Positions 29,576-38,569 are shown, counted from the stretch's first letter. The stretch: 64,000 nucleotides of DNA from Planctomycetota bacterium (GCA_016712565.1 JADJQU010000001.1:62001-126000); one strand, 5' to 3'. Numbers and translations: made by a program. Notes: a model not told the origin generated them from the letters alone.

Positions 29576-30936
29576 CAGACCAACTCCCCTTCCGGCACCA
29601 GCTCGACCTCCAGCGGCCGATCCACCCGGGCGGTCAGCCCGTAGACGAGGCGCTTCAGGTTCTTGCCGAACAGGGCGCGCAGCTCGTCCACCTCGCGTTC
29701 GACCAGTCCCGCCTGCAGCTTGCCCTCGGGCATGATCAGCGCGACGACGGCCATGCCGGAGCTCGTGCGGCCGATGGCCCGGGCCACGCGCCCGGGGTGG
29801 CGGCCGATTTCGATGATTTCCTCACCCACCAGCTCGGCTGCCTCGCGCCGCAGGTGGTCGATGACGAAGTCGAGCCGCGCCTCGTCCACCAATCGGGCCA
29901 CGTCGGGGCGAATGAACTCCTCCAGCACCCGTGCTCCTCGGCCGGCATGGATCAGGGACACATGGGGCTGCACGTGGCGGAAGTGGAACTGCAGGAAGCG
30001 GTCGGCGATCCGGTAGCTGCCGCGGCGCGAGCGCAGGGGGTCGGGGTCCGAGAGCGGGATCTCGCGCTCCACCAGCTCCAGCTCCCGCAGCACGTGCAGG
30101 TACTTGTTGGCCGTGGTGGCGTCCACGCCCACGTCCAAGGCGATGTCCGAGAGCCGCGTGGCGCCGCGGGCGATGGAGGCGAGCAGGCTGTTGTAGGTGG
30201 CCGGGTTGGACAGTTCGTGGCGGAGCAGGAATTGGACCTCCTCGAACAGGTAGCCCTCGGGCCGCAGGATCTCCCGCAGCACGTTGTCCTCCAGGCTGCG
30301 GCTGTCGTCGAAGCGCCTCAGGTACGCGGGCATGCCCCCCAGGATCGAGTAGGCGAGCACCCTCTGCTCCAGCCGCCACTTGGGGAAGAAGTCGAGGGTG
30401 GCCAGCGGCGGCAGGGGTAGCAGGCGCCGCTGGCCGGTCCTGCGGCCGAACAGGGGCGAGCGCTCGGCGAGCACCTCCTGCTCCATGAACGAAACCTGGC
30501 TGCCGCACAGCACCAGGAGCAGCGAGCTGCGCTTCCCCCGGGTGTCCCAGAACTTCTGGATCTGGGAGGGCAGGCTCTTGTTGGCCTCGCACAGATAGGG
30601 GAACTCGTCGAGCACGACCACCAGCCGCTCCTCCCCGGCGCGCTCCGCCAGGAAACCCAGAGCCGCCACCCAGTCGGGGAAGTCCACCGAGGCCGCCAGC
30701 GGATCCCCCAGCGCCTCCGCCGCCGCCAGCCGGAATCCCCGCAGGTTGTCGCGGTCGCGCACCTGGGCGGCCAGGAAGTAGATCGACTTGTGCTCGCCGC
30801 AGAAGCGTTGAAGCAGCTCGGTCTTGCCCACGCGCCGGCGTCCATAGAGCACGAACAACTCCGGGCGTCCGGAGCTGTGGAGCTCCTCGAGGTAGGTGAG
30901 ATCGCGCTGCCGGCCGAGGAACGGTAGGGGGTCCAT
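29575..30936 (-). CDS. AAA ATPase of the archaeal-ATPase/DUF234 type
   Basis: The 453-residue protein opens with FLGRQRDLTYLEELH and Walker A GRRRVGKTELL (about residues 32-42). Walker B is VVVLDEFPYL near 110, and sensor text LVLCGSQVSFMEQEVL follows. A winged-helix part (ATRLSDIALDVGVDATTANKYLHVLRELELVEREIP) leads into YRIADRFLQFHFRHVQP and the DUF234-type C-terminal domain. These proteins are thought to be NTP-driven switches of unknown target and are often mobile. A perfect AT-rich palindrome sits about 20 bp upstream of its ATG, and the small CxxC protein follows with TGATG coupling. Confidence 0.92.
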   Translation of the reverse strand: MDPLPFLGRQRDLTYLEELHSSGRPELFVLYGRRRVGKTELLQRFCGEHKSIYFLAAQVRDRDNLRGFRLAAAEALGDPLAASVDFPDWVAALGFLAERAGEERLVVVLDEFPYLCEANKSLPSQIQKFWDTRGKRSSLLLVLCGSQVSFMEQEVLAERSPLFGRRTGQRRLLPLPPLATLDFFPKWRLEQRVLAYSILGGMPAYLRRFDDSRSLEDNVLREILRPEGYLFEEVQFLLRHELSNPATYNSLLASIARGATRLSDIALDVGVDATTANKYLHVLRELELVEREIPLSDPDPLRSRRGSYRIADRFLQFHFRHVQPHVSLIHAGRGARVLEEFIRPDVARLVDEARLDFVIDHLRREAAELVGEEIIEIGRHPGRVARAIGRTSSGMAVVALIMPEGKLQAGLVEREVDELRALFGKNLKRLVYGLTARVDRPLEVELVPEGELV

Positions 30937-30956
30937 GGGGCGGAGCCTATACCGCT

Positions 30957-30984
30957 CAGTATTATACGTTCAAGTATAATACTG
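30957..30984. promoter_or_regulatory. perfect 11-bp palindrome (putative operator/promoter)
   Basis: CAGTATTATAC at 30957-30967 and its exact reverse complement GTATAATACTG at 30974-30984 flank a 6-base spacer GTTCAA. Each arm holds a TATAAT-like box. In this very GC-rich sequence so AT-rich a dyad stands out. It lies just upstream of the ATPase start (30936) and may bind a regulator, perhaps the ATPase's own winged helix. Confidence 0.75.
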
Positions 30985-31018
30985 GCTCGAAAAGTGCCGT
31001 TCTTGAGGTCGAGGAGGC

Positions 31019-31192
31019 CGATACTGCCCCGCATGGCTGCGGAAGCTGACGCAAGTCACTGCAAATTCATGGGTTGCGGGGACCCCGTAGGCCGGGGCGA
31101 TTGCCCCCCGGGAAATGCCCCTGGCGACCCCGCCAGGGCCCATCCGGCGGGGGGCCCCCCCCTCCAATCCGCAGCCATGCGGGGCAGTATCG
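31019..31192. mobile_element. 174-bp element with perfect 25-bp inverted repeats (MITE-like) or structured RNA
   Basis: The left arm at 31019-31043 (CGATACTGCCCC...GCTGCGGA) is exactly the reverse complement of the right arm at 31168-31192. The 124-bp interior has further hairpins, for example CCCCG/CGGGG and CTGGCG/CGCCAG. There is no gene inside and no obvious target-site duplication at the edges. It ends 43 bp before the glycosyltransferase start, so it may be part of that leader. Confidence 0.65.
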
Positions 31193-31235
31193 TGGATTGA
31201 CCCCGAGGGGGTTCCCAAGCTCAAGTGGCCCCCCC

Positions 31236-33477
31236 ATGGACGTCCCCTCAGGCCCCCCCCGGGAGATCGAGCCGCCCCTGGGCCTGCGGGACCCCGCGGT
31301 GCGCTGGATCCTGCTGCTGGCCGTCGGCCTTCTGGCGGTCTCCTGGCGGATGCAGCGGGGCTACCCCCTGGCCGACGCCGTGGAGTTCATGGACCGGGCC
31401 CAGGCCTGGGTGGCCGGGGAGCCGTTGACGGACGCGCGCACGGTCCGGAGCTTCGCCTTCTCCCTGATCTTCGTGCCGCCCTTCCTGGCGGCCAAGTGGC
31501 TGGGCCTGGCCGACCAGGGGCTGGTCCTGGGGGCCGCACGGGTCACCCAGGTGCTGCTTTCCCTGGGGCTGATCCTGGCCTGTGCCCGGCTGGGGATGCG
31601 GGTCGCGGGGCGCTCGGCGGGGCTGGCCGCGGGCGTGCTCGCGGCCCTGAACCCGGTGGTGCTGCAGTTCGGCGTGTTTCCCGTGTCGGGGATCGCGGCC
31701 GCCCTGTGCATCGCGCTCGGGCTGGAACACCTGATCCTCCGGCCCTCCGGGACGGACGGACAGGCGGGACGCCCCTGGCGGGCGGGGCTGCTGGGGGCTG
31801 TGGCTCGGCCTCGCGTTCCTGGTGGCGTATCAGAGCCTTCTGGTGGCGCTCGCCCTGTTCGCGGTTCTCGTGGTCCGCGATCGGTGGAAGCACCGCCCCA
31901 GTTGGATGGGGCTCGCCCTGGGGCTCGCGGCGTGCCTCCTCGTGCAACTGTGCCTCGACCGCTCGGTGTACGGAGACTGGCAGGGGAGCCTGTGGCGGTA
32001 TCTATTGGAGAACGTCGGGTACGTGATCGTGCACTTCCTGACCGACGTCGGGTGGGATACGGCGGCCCGGGACCTCTACGGGCAGATCAGCGACCTGCGC
32101 GGGACCCAATTCGCGCGCGACGACTCGGTGACCCACGCGACCATGAGATTCGGCCCCTTGTGGTACGTGCTGAACTCCCAGCGCTTCCTCCTGTGGCCGT
32201 TCCTCGGCCTGATCGCGTTGGGGATCGTGCGCGCCCTGCTGCGGCCCCGCTGGGTGAGCACGGTGGCCCTCGCGGCGCTGGTGCTCACCCTGCTGGTCAT
32301 GGCGAAGAAGGGGGACAAGTCCCTGCGCCTGATGCTGCCCCTCCTGCCCTTGTGCGTGCCGCTCTTCTCGAGCGCCTGGCAATGGTGCGCCACTCGGGCC
32401 GGCACGCGCATGCTGGCGCGGCTCGCCCTGGTGGCGGCCCTGCCCCTGTCCCTCGTGGCCCTCGCCGAGGCCAAGCCCCGCGCCCACGGAGCCTACTGGG
32501 ACGCCGCCGACTGGGTCGCCGCCCGGGGTACCGAGAGCGCTCCCCCGCGCTGCGCCGCGGCCTACGACTGGGCCACGTTCCTGAGGCTTGGGGCGGGCGT
32601 CGACCGCGTCAAGCTCGCGGCGCCGCTCGAGCGCTGGAGCGCGCTTGACGATCCCACGCGTCAGCGGCTGCGGGAGGAACTCGCCTCCCTCCACTGGTTG
32701 CTCGTGCACCAGCCGGTGCTCACCGCCCAGCCGGCACTGGCCCAGGAACTGGCGGGCGAATTCAGCGTGGACGCCGCGTTCTACGACCAGGACGAGGCCT
32801 ACGAGCTCGGTGCCGTGCTCGTGCTTCGGCGCCAGCCGCCCGCCCCGGGGGATCGCCGGTTCTCCAAGTTCAGCGCCGGGGAACCACGGCCCCAGCACGC
32901 GCGACGCCTCGAGTTCCGCAGCAGCGGCCAGGACGAGCCCCTCGTGCTGCTTGGGTTCGACGTCGAGCGGCTCGACGGCGACGGCTGGTGGTGGATCACC
33001 TACCACTGGCGTCTGCCGTCTTGGACCGCGGAACTGGAGGTGCGCGATCGCGTCACCAGTCCCGACGAACGCAATTCCTGGCAGAACGACCACCGGCTGG
33101 CCTGGGGGGCGCCGTGGCCGGAGGGCGGCGGGTTCCTCTCCGAGGGCTTCCTCTTCGTGCCCTCCGCCGTCGACGCGGTGGGGGCCAAGCGCTTCCGGCC
33201 CCTGGGAGGTGCCTACCGTCGGGGCGAACTGCTGCCGCTGTCCGCGTGGATGGAGGTGCGCGATCGAGCCGGCGGCACGCCGCTCGCCGTCTGCCGCCCC
33301 GGTGAGGACGCCCCGGTGGCGGCCGAACTGTCGCCCGAGCTCGTCGCCCTGGGGTGGCGCTGGACGCTCGATGGGCATCGCTTCAGCATCGACGATCTCG
33401 CGTGCGTGGGCTCCTTCCTGCTGCCCGTGCATCCCCGCGCCTTTGCCCGCGACGACGGAAAGCCGGTTCAAGAATGA
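31236..33477 (+). CDS. ArnT/GT39-like membrane glycosyltransferase, one frameshift
   Basis: ATG 31236 begins a protein with many membrane helices. It opens with MDVPSGPPREIEPPLG, then has helices such as WILLLAVGLLAVSW and the luminal text RGYPLADAVEFMDRAQAW, where ADAVEF is an Asp-containing first loop as in GT-C enzymes. Near 31795 the frame shifts: with one G fewer in the GGGGG run the text reads LLGLWLGLAFLVAYQSLL and continues to the end at 33477. The restored protein is ~746 residues, with a C-terminal soluble domain of about 300 residues. It would transfer a sugar from a lipid-linked donor. The stop overlaps the next ATG (ATGA). Confidence 0.72.
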
Positions 33478-33836
33478 AGCCCGCTTCCGCACGTCGCCCC
33501 TTGGGCATCACGGCCTTCTGCGTGCTGGCCTGGATCTCGGCCCTGGTGGGCTGCTTCAAGGGCTTGACGATGAAGGACCAGCTCATCGCCCAGTGCCCGC
33601 GCCTCGAGCCGCCGGTCTTCTGGATCTACTTCGGCATCGTGCCCCTGATCGCCGTGGGGGCGATCGGATTGTGGCGCATGGCGCGTTGGGGGTTCTGGCT
33701 CACGCTGGCCCTGGCCCTGGCGACGATCGGGTTCGATCTCTGGGTCGGCATGGAAGCGGCCCACCTTGCCGGCGTCGGCACTCTGCTCGCGCTGCTCCTG
33801 GCCTCCGTCTTGCCGCGATGGAAGCGGCTCGCCTGA
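33474..33836 (+). CDS. small membrane protein, function unknown
   Basis: The 120-residue protein has about four helices (LGITAFCVLAWISALVGCF, FWIYFGIVPLIAVGAIGLW, FWLTLALALATIGFDLWVG and GVGTLLALLLASVL). Its ATG overlaps the glycosyltransferase stop by 4 bp, so the two are translationally coupled. A role in the same envelope-glycan process is plausible but unproven. Confidence 0.75.
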   Translation: MKPASARRPLGITAFCVLAWISALVGCFKGLTMKDQLIAQCPRLEPPVFWIYFGIVPLIAVGAIGLWRMARWGFWLTLALALATIGFDLWVGMEAAHLAGVGTLLALLLASVLPRWKRLA

Positions 33837-33861
33837 GGAGAGGAGCGCGCGGGCAGGCGAA

Positions 33862-36360
33862 TCAACGTTGCGTGTCCGGCCCATGGCCGTGGAGCGAGGC
33901 TTCCTCGGAGTCCTTGTCGACGAGCTTCCACCCCAGCCGTGCGGCCGTCGCTTCGTTCGGAGTGAAGTCGGGATTCAAGATGCCGTTGTCGACCAGGATC
34001 CGGCGCACGGCCACGGGGTATTGCGCCCCATAGGGAACGCCGCGCACCGCGGGCACGTAGCCGTGGTTCTCCGCGATCGTCTCGATGTCGGCGTAGCCGC
34101 GGCGCACGCCGTTGACGAAGTAGTGGAACTTCACGTCGACGTTGCCGCGCACGACGATGCGATCGAGCGACTCGCTCTCGACCCACAGGAACGCCGGGCC
34201 GCCGACGGCGGTCACCTGCGTCGTCAGGCTCTCGGGCTCGCTGACGAGGCGGAAGTCCTCGGGAACGTCGATCACGGCGTAGCCGTTCGAGAGCTTCCCG
34301 CTGCCGCGGAAGTAGGTGCCCGACTCGTTGCCCTCGAGGCAGACGAAGCGGATCTCCTTCGAGGCGTCGGTCGGGTGAGGTTGGATGAACGACTTTGTGC
34401 CGGTGCTGCCGAATCGACCCTGGGAGAAGACGCCGTAGCCGGAGGCCGAGATCGTGGTGCCTATCACGCCGACGCCGGTTCCGGTGGCCAGTGTCGCGTA
34501 GCCGTGGACGCCGTACCCTCCGGGCCCGTCAGCACGCCCGTAGAGGCCCTTTTCACCCGTGGCCGTCGTGGACGTCGCGAAGGCGGAGATGCCCCAATTG
34601 CTCCCGACGGAGCGAACGCCCCATGAGGAGGGCGATGGCGTGACTTCGACGCACGCGCCGGATGTGGTGAAGACCGTGCCGCTCGCCGGATGGAGCTCAA
34701 AACCGCCCGAACCGTCGTCGAGCACGTTGCGGAAGCTCGGCGGGCCGAACGCGTTCGAGAGAGACCCGACCTTGCCGCTCGAGTCCATGCCGAACATCGA
34801 GAGCCTGGTGCTCGCGGGGACGGCGCCGACCGGATTGGCCGTGTCGTTCACCATGCCAAGCTGCACGCACGACCACGTGTCGCCCAGGAACGCGCCCAGC
34901 ACGTCGTTCGTGTTCTGCACGCGAATCGCGACATCGGGGCCGCGAACTTCGAGTTGTTCGCTCGGCGACGACGTGCCGAGACCCACCTTGCCGTCGGGCT
35001 GCAGCGTCATCGCGATCGTCGACGTGTCCGCGTCGCGCAACAGGAGCTTGCCCGCCCCCTCGCCGCTCGCCGCGCCCGTGGAGATCATGTTCCAGGTGTC
35101 GCCTCCGGAGCTCGAGTTCGTCAGGCTCGACCACGTGCCGCCGCCCGCGCTGTCGGCGACGTGCAATCGACTCGTGGGTGTGATCGTTCCGATGCCGACG
35201 TGTCCCGACGTGCTGACCACCATGCGCGTCGCGCCTCCGACCGCGCTGTGGTCGTGGATCGCGAAGCTGCCCGCGCCCTCGCCGTTGCCACCGCCCGCGG
35301 AGAGCAGGGCCCAATTGCGACCGCCGCTGCTGCTGTTCGCGAGGTCGAGCCACGTTCCAAACTGGCTGCTGCCCACGATGGACATCAAGGTCGTGTCGCC
35401 GCCCACCACCTGCAGCCGATTGCCCGGGGAGGTCGTGCCGATTCCGACCCGGCCCGCCGTGGTGACGAACAGATTCGAACTCAGCGGATAGAGGGATCCC
35501 AAGGTCGGCACGGAGGATGCCGTGATGCACCCTGGACCGGCGCTGCCTGCGTCGTCGAGGGAGGATGGACAGGCCGCGAAGAGCGGCTGAGTGGATCCCG
35601 CGCTGCCCCCGGGGGCCGCACCGGGGGCCGTGGTCGCGGAGAGCAGCGCGGCGGCGGCCCGACGGCGCAGCAGGGCCGCCGCCAGTCTTTCGTTCGAGGG
35701 GTCGCCGGCCACGGAGGCGCCGGACGGGTCGGAACCGACCCCGGTGTCGGCCGCTCCCGCCCCCTGGACCTGGATTTCTTCGGAGCCCGCTCCGTTCACG
35801 GCGGGCCGAGGCAGGTGACCGCCCGCCGCGCCGGGCAACGCGAGGCGTTCGAATCGTCCTCGGCCGAGGTTGCGCAGCACGGAATCGCCGAACTCGCCGG
35901 TGAGGTGCACATCCAGGGCTCCGTCGCCGTCCAGGTCGATGGACTCCGCGGCGACGATCACGCCGTCGGCGTGCAGTGTTGCGTCCTCCGTGACGTCGAC
36001 GAAATGCCCGCTGCCCGTGTTCTGGAACAGCCGGCAGGATCCCTCGGCTCGCGCGACGAAGAGATCCAGCGCCCCGTCGCCGTCGCAGTCGAACCACAGC
36101 GCCACGGTCGCCTGCTCGAGCCCATCGAGGCCGTGTTCGGAGGTCACATCCTCGAATCGCCCGTCCGGGAAATTCCTGAACAGCTTCCCCGGCCCCCGGG
36201 GATCCAGCAGGAGCACATCGCCGCGGCCGTCGGCATCGAAGTCGCCGAAGTGGTAGCTGGGCGTGAGCCACTGCAGCAAGTCCTCGAGTCCCCCGGGCGG
36301 GTTCCCCGACGGGGCTTGGGGGGCAGCGAGCAGGAACAGTGCGGCGAGGAAGGTGCTCAT
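33862..36360 (-). CDS. secreted FG-GAP and tail-fibre-like repeat protein
   Basis: The 832-residue protein starts MSTFLAALFLLAAPQAPSG, a signal peptide. Residues 30-170 carry FG-GAP/VCBS-type calcium repeats (GDFDADGRGDVLLLDPRG, WFDCDGDGALDLFVAR, SIDLDGDGALDVHLTG). A low-complexity linker follows, then tail-fibre-style repeats (GRVGIGTTSPGNRLQV, GHVGIGTITPTSRLHV, GKVGLGTSSPSEQLEV). The C-terminal ~200 residues (GYGVHGYATLATGTGVGVIG, then SFIQPHPTDASKEIRFVCLEG) resemble fibre-tip domains of planctomycete surface proteins. It is probably a surface adhesin. There are no phage genes nearby. The start ATG 36360 is set by the signal peptide. Confidence 0.85.
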   Translation of the reverse strand: MSTFLAALFLLAAPQAPSGNPPGGLEDLLQWLTPSYHFGDFDADGRGDVLLLDPRGPGKLFRNFPDGRFEDVTSEHGLDGLEQATVALWFDCDGDGALDLFVARAEGSCRLFQNTGSGHFVDVTEDATLHADGVIVAAESIDLDGDGALDVHLTGEFGDSVLRNLGRGRFERLALPGAAGGHLPRPAVNGAGSEEIQVQGAGAADTGVGSDPSGASVAGDPSNERLAAALLRRRAAAALLSATTAPGAAPGGSAGSTQPLFAACPSSLDDAGSAGPGCITASSVPTLGSLYPLSSNLFVTTAGRVGIGTTSPGNRLQVVGGDTTLMSIVGSSQFGTWLDLANSSSGGRNWALLSAGGGNGEGAGSFAIHDHSAVGGATRMVVSTSGHVGIGTITPTSRLHVADSAGGGTWSSLTNSSSGGDTWNMISTGAASGEGAGKLLLRDADTSTIAMTLQPDGKVGLGTSSPSEQLEVRGPDVAIRVQNTNDVLGAFLGDTWSCVQLGMVNDTANPVGAVPASTRLSMFGMDSSGKVGSLSNAFGPPSFRNVLDDGSGGFELHPASGTVFTTSGACVEVTPSPSSWGVRSVGSNWGISAFATSTTATGEKGLYGRADGPGGYGVHGYATLATGTGVGVIGTTISASGYGVFSQGRFGSTGTKSFIQPHPTDASKEIRFVCLEGNESGTYFRGSGKLSNGYAVIDVPEDFRLVSEPESLTTQVTAVGGPAFLWVESESLDRIVVRGNVDVKFHYFVNGVRRGYADIETIAENHGYVPAVRGVPYGAQYPVAVRRILVDNGILNPDFTPNEATAARLGWKLVDKDSEEASLHGHGPDTQR

Positions 36361-36551
36361 GGGAGTGGGGGGGATGGGGCCAGGGGGGCCAGGGGAACGG
36401 GACTCCCTCTTCCAGCGCCGCCAGGGCCGCCCCGTGACCCGAATTCTGGGTGGAACTCCTCGGCCCGGTTCCAAGTCCCAGGCCGATGGGCCGAGCGCGA
36501 CCCGTCCCGAGCGTGGAGGGGGGGCACCGGCGCGCGGGGGATGGCCGACCG

Positions 36552-36935
36552 ATGATCCGCGTGGCGGGGCAAGCGCTGGTCGCCTTCGCGGGCGTGAGCT
36601 GGCTCCCGCCGATGGAGCAATGGCAGTCGGGGATCCTGCCCTATCCGGTTCTCTTGGCCTCGCAGCTCGCGATTCTCGCGCTGGGCAGCAGGATCTGCTT
36701 GGAAGTCGGACGCGGTGAAGGCACCTTCGGCAGTCCGCGAGCCTGGCTGCGGCGCGGCGCGCTGTAGTTCGGCCGCGTGTACTTCGCGGCGATGATCGTG
36801 CGCTACGCCGTTCAGATGCAGCTCCATCCAGAAGCCCGCTGGTTCGGCCACACCATCCCCATCGTGTTTCATCTCGTGCTGGCGTCCTTCGTCCTCGTTT
36901 TCGCGCGCTCGCACCGGGCGCGCCCCGTGGCATGA
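36552..36935 (+). pseudogene. small membrane protein interrupted by in-frame TAG
   Basis: From ATG 36552 a membrane-protein frame (FAGVSWLPPMEQWQSG, then VLLASQLAILALGSRICLEV) stops at TAG 36765-36767 after RRGAL. The same frame then continues as FGRVYFAAMIVRYAVQMQLHPEARW and HTIPIVFHLVLASFVLVFA to TGA 36933-36935, which overlaps the next gene's ATG (ATGA). The second half is clearly coding. It is either a point nonsense mutation, a sequencing error or stop readthrough. Without the stop the protein would be 127 residues. Confidence 0.7.
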
Positions 36936-37588
36936 ACGGAGGCGAGGTCATGACGATGCTGACCGACTACGTGCTCGGGGCCCTGGCCCTGCTGTGGGCC
37001 GGTCGGCTGCTCTGCATGGCGCGCCGCAATCGCTCCAGGTCCGTGGCCCTGTGGGGCGTGGGCTTCGCCGGTCTGGCCCTGGCCTCGGTCGTCGCGGGCA
37101 CCTACCACGGATTCCCCGAGGCGCTGGGCCCGCGTGTGTGCCGAAACCTGTGGACCGGCGTGAGCTGGACCATGGGAATGGCGAGCTTCTGCATGCTCAC
37201 CGGCGCGATCCTGGCGTTCAGCTCGGGCACCTGGCGCGGACTCCTGGTCCTCGCGGCGCTGCTCAAGTTCGCCGCCTTCGCGTGGACGGCCGCGGGCCAG
37301 GACGACTACGCCTTCGTGCTGCTCGACTACGGCAGCGCCCAGGCGGCGATCCTGGTGCTGGCGGCCGTCGCCTGGGTCCGCCGTCGCGCGCCCGCGGCGC
37401 CGGCCTTGGTCCTGGGGATCGCGGTCTCAGGCCTGGGCGCGGCGGTGCAGCACTTTGGTCTTGCTCCCCACGAGCGCTTCAACCACAACGACCTCTACCA
37501 CGTGATCCAGATGGTGGGTCTCTACTTCCTCTACCGCGGCGGCGCGCGCTTCAGCCTGGAGCGGCCGCCAGCGCCAGGGCGGCCGTGA
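36932..37588 (+). CDS. DUF6962-like membrane protein
   Basis: The 218-residue protein has about six or seven helices and ends with FGLAPHERFNHNDLYHVIQMVGLYFLYRG. This conserved polar loop followed by a helix is characteristic of the DUF6962-type family. Earlier it shows ASVVAGTYHGFPE with a membrane His. The function is unknown. The ATG overlaps the end of the interrupted gene upstream (ATGA), and the 3' end overlaps the converging gene at 37551 by 38 bp. Confidence 0.8.
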   Translation: MNGGEVMTMLTDYVLGALALLWAGRLLCMARRNRSRSVALWGVGFAGLALASVVAGTYHGFPEALGPRVCRNLWTGVSWTMGMASFCMLTGAILAFSSGTWRGLLVLAALLKFAAFAWTAAGQDDYAFVLLDYGSAQAAILVLAAVAWVRRRAPAAPALVLGIAVSGLGAAVQHFGLAPHERFNHNDLYHVIQMVGLYFLYRGGARFSLERPPAPGRP

Positions 37589-37886
37589 GCCCGTTGCAGA
37601 GGCCCGAGGCGAGCCAGGCGCGCTTCGGATCCACCCCCAGGACGCCTTGGAGGGCCAGGGCCTCGAAGGCGACCACTCCGGCCTCGGCGGCGAGCCAAGG
37701 GCAACCCGCGAGGGAGATCAGCGCGGCCGCGGCCGGATGCGAGACGAGGTTCGCGAGCAGGGCGGCGCACTGGACTTCGCCTGCACCGGGGCCTCGCCCG
37801 CCGCGCGAGCACAGGAGCGCGGCGAGGGGCGTTTCGATCGCCACGGTGAGCCCCAGGGAGGCGGCGTAGAGGCTCGCGCTGCTCAC
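37551..37886 (-). CDS. small membrane protein, function unknown
   Basis: The 111-residue protein starts at GTG 37886 and has about three or four helices (YAASLGLTVAIETPLAALL, QCAALLANLVSHPAAAALISL, AGVVAFEALALQGVLG). LLANLVSHP is a conserved-looking loop seen in small planctomycete membrane proteins. The GTG would overlap the TGA of the upstream gene (GTGA) if that gene's frameshift near 37893 is corrected, implying translational coupling. It overlaps the converging gene's 3' end by 38 bp. Confidence 0.65.
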   Translation of the reverse strand: MSSASLYAASLGLTVAIETPLAALLCSRGGRGPGAGEVQCAALLANLVSHPAAAALISLAGCPWLAAEAGVVAFEALALQGVLGVDPKRAWLASGLCNGLTAALALAAAPG

Positions 37887-38421
37887 GGGGCCCCGCGGAG
37901 CGCGCCTTGCGCCGTCGACGCAGGTAGATCAGGCCGGACACGCCGAGGACCAGTGCCGCACCCAGACCGAACGCCATCCAGAGGTCGTACTCCTCGTCCA
38001 CGTCGACGACCTCGACTTCGAGTCGCGAGTCGTCCAGGGCCGTCACCTTCAGCGTGGTCCGGATCGACTCGAGCGGCGAAGTCAGCGGAACGGCCGCCAC
38101 CTGGGTCACGGGCAGATCCGTGGACACGTGGCCGCTGCGCCAGGCCTCGTCGGCACGGGTGGGGAGCTCCTCCCCGGCCTCGAGAACGTAAAGGCGCGTG
38201 CTGTACTTCGACGAGAACCCGAAGGGCACTCCGGGCGCGACCTCCGTGCCGCCGCTCAAGCCCCGCACGGGGAAGGCCACGATGCGCTGGCCCTTCCAGG
38301 CCTCCGAGGGCTCGATCACCAGTTGGTGGGAGATGCGCCTGAAGCCCGGCGTGAGGAGGTCGGCCCGGGCGGGAGCGGCGCTGAACAGGAACGCCCACAG
38401 CAGAATGGCGAAGACCCTCAT
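37883..38421 (-). CDS. secreted, single-helix anchored protein; frame slips at the 3' end
   Basis: The protein has a signal peptide (VFAILLWAFLFSAAPARA), a beta-rich external part of ~130 residues (FRRISHQLVIEPSEAWKGQRIVAFPV; EELPTRADEAWRSG) and one C-terminal helix (LWMAFGLGAALVLGVSGLIYL) followed by RRRRK. After KARSAG the reading becomes Arg-rich and stays open to 37531. One extra G in the GGGG at ~37893 would instead end it at TGA 37883-37885, overlapping the downstream GTG start. I therefore place the natural end at 37883. The protein resembles small membrane-anchored periplasmic proteins; the function is unknown. Confidence 0.68.
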
Positions 38422-38534
38422 GGGCTTTCTGTACCGGATTCACGCACCCGATCCCAGGGCGCGTCCGCAGAGCAGGAACGGGGCCCCGTCGATGGATCTT
38501 GGGAGCGGGCCGCGAACGGACCCGCGGCAAGGGA

Positions 38535-38569
38535 ACGGGAGCCCAGGCCCAGGCCTCGGGGGCTCCCGT
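38535..38569 (-). terminator. 10-bp stem hairpin after the secreted module gene
   Basis: ACGGGAGCCC (38535-38544) pairs perfectly with GGGCTCCCGT (38560-38569) around a 15-base loop, 20 bases beyond the stop at 38590. No T-run follows. Confidence 0.5.

Noticed and set aside
33862..36360. Prophage tail-fibre gene
   Set aside because: The product has a secretory signal and FG-GAP repeats, and no capsid, terminase or tail genes flank it.
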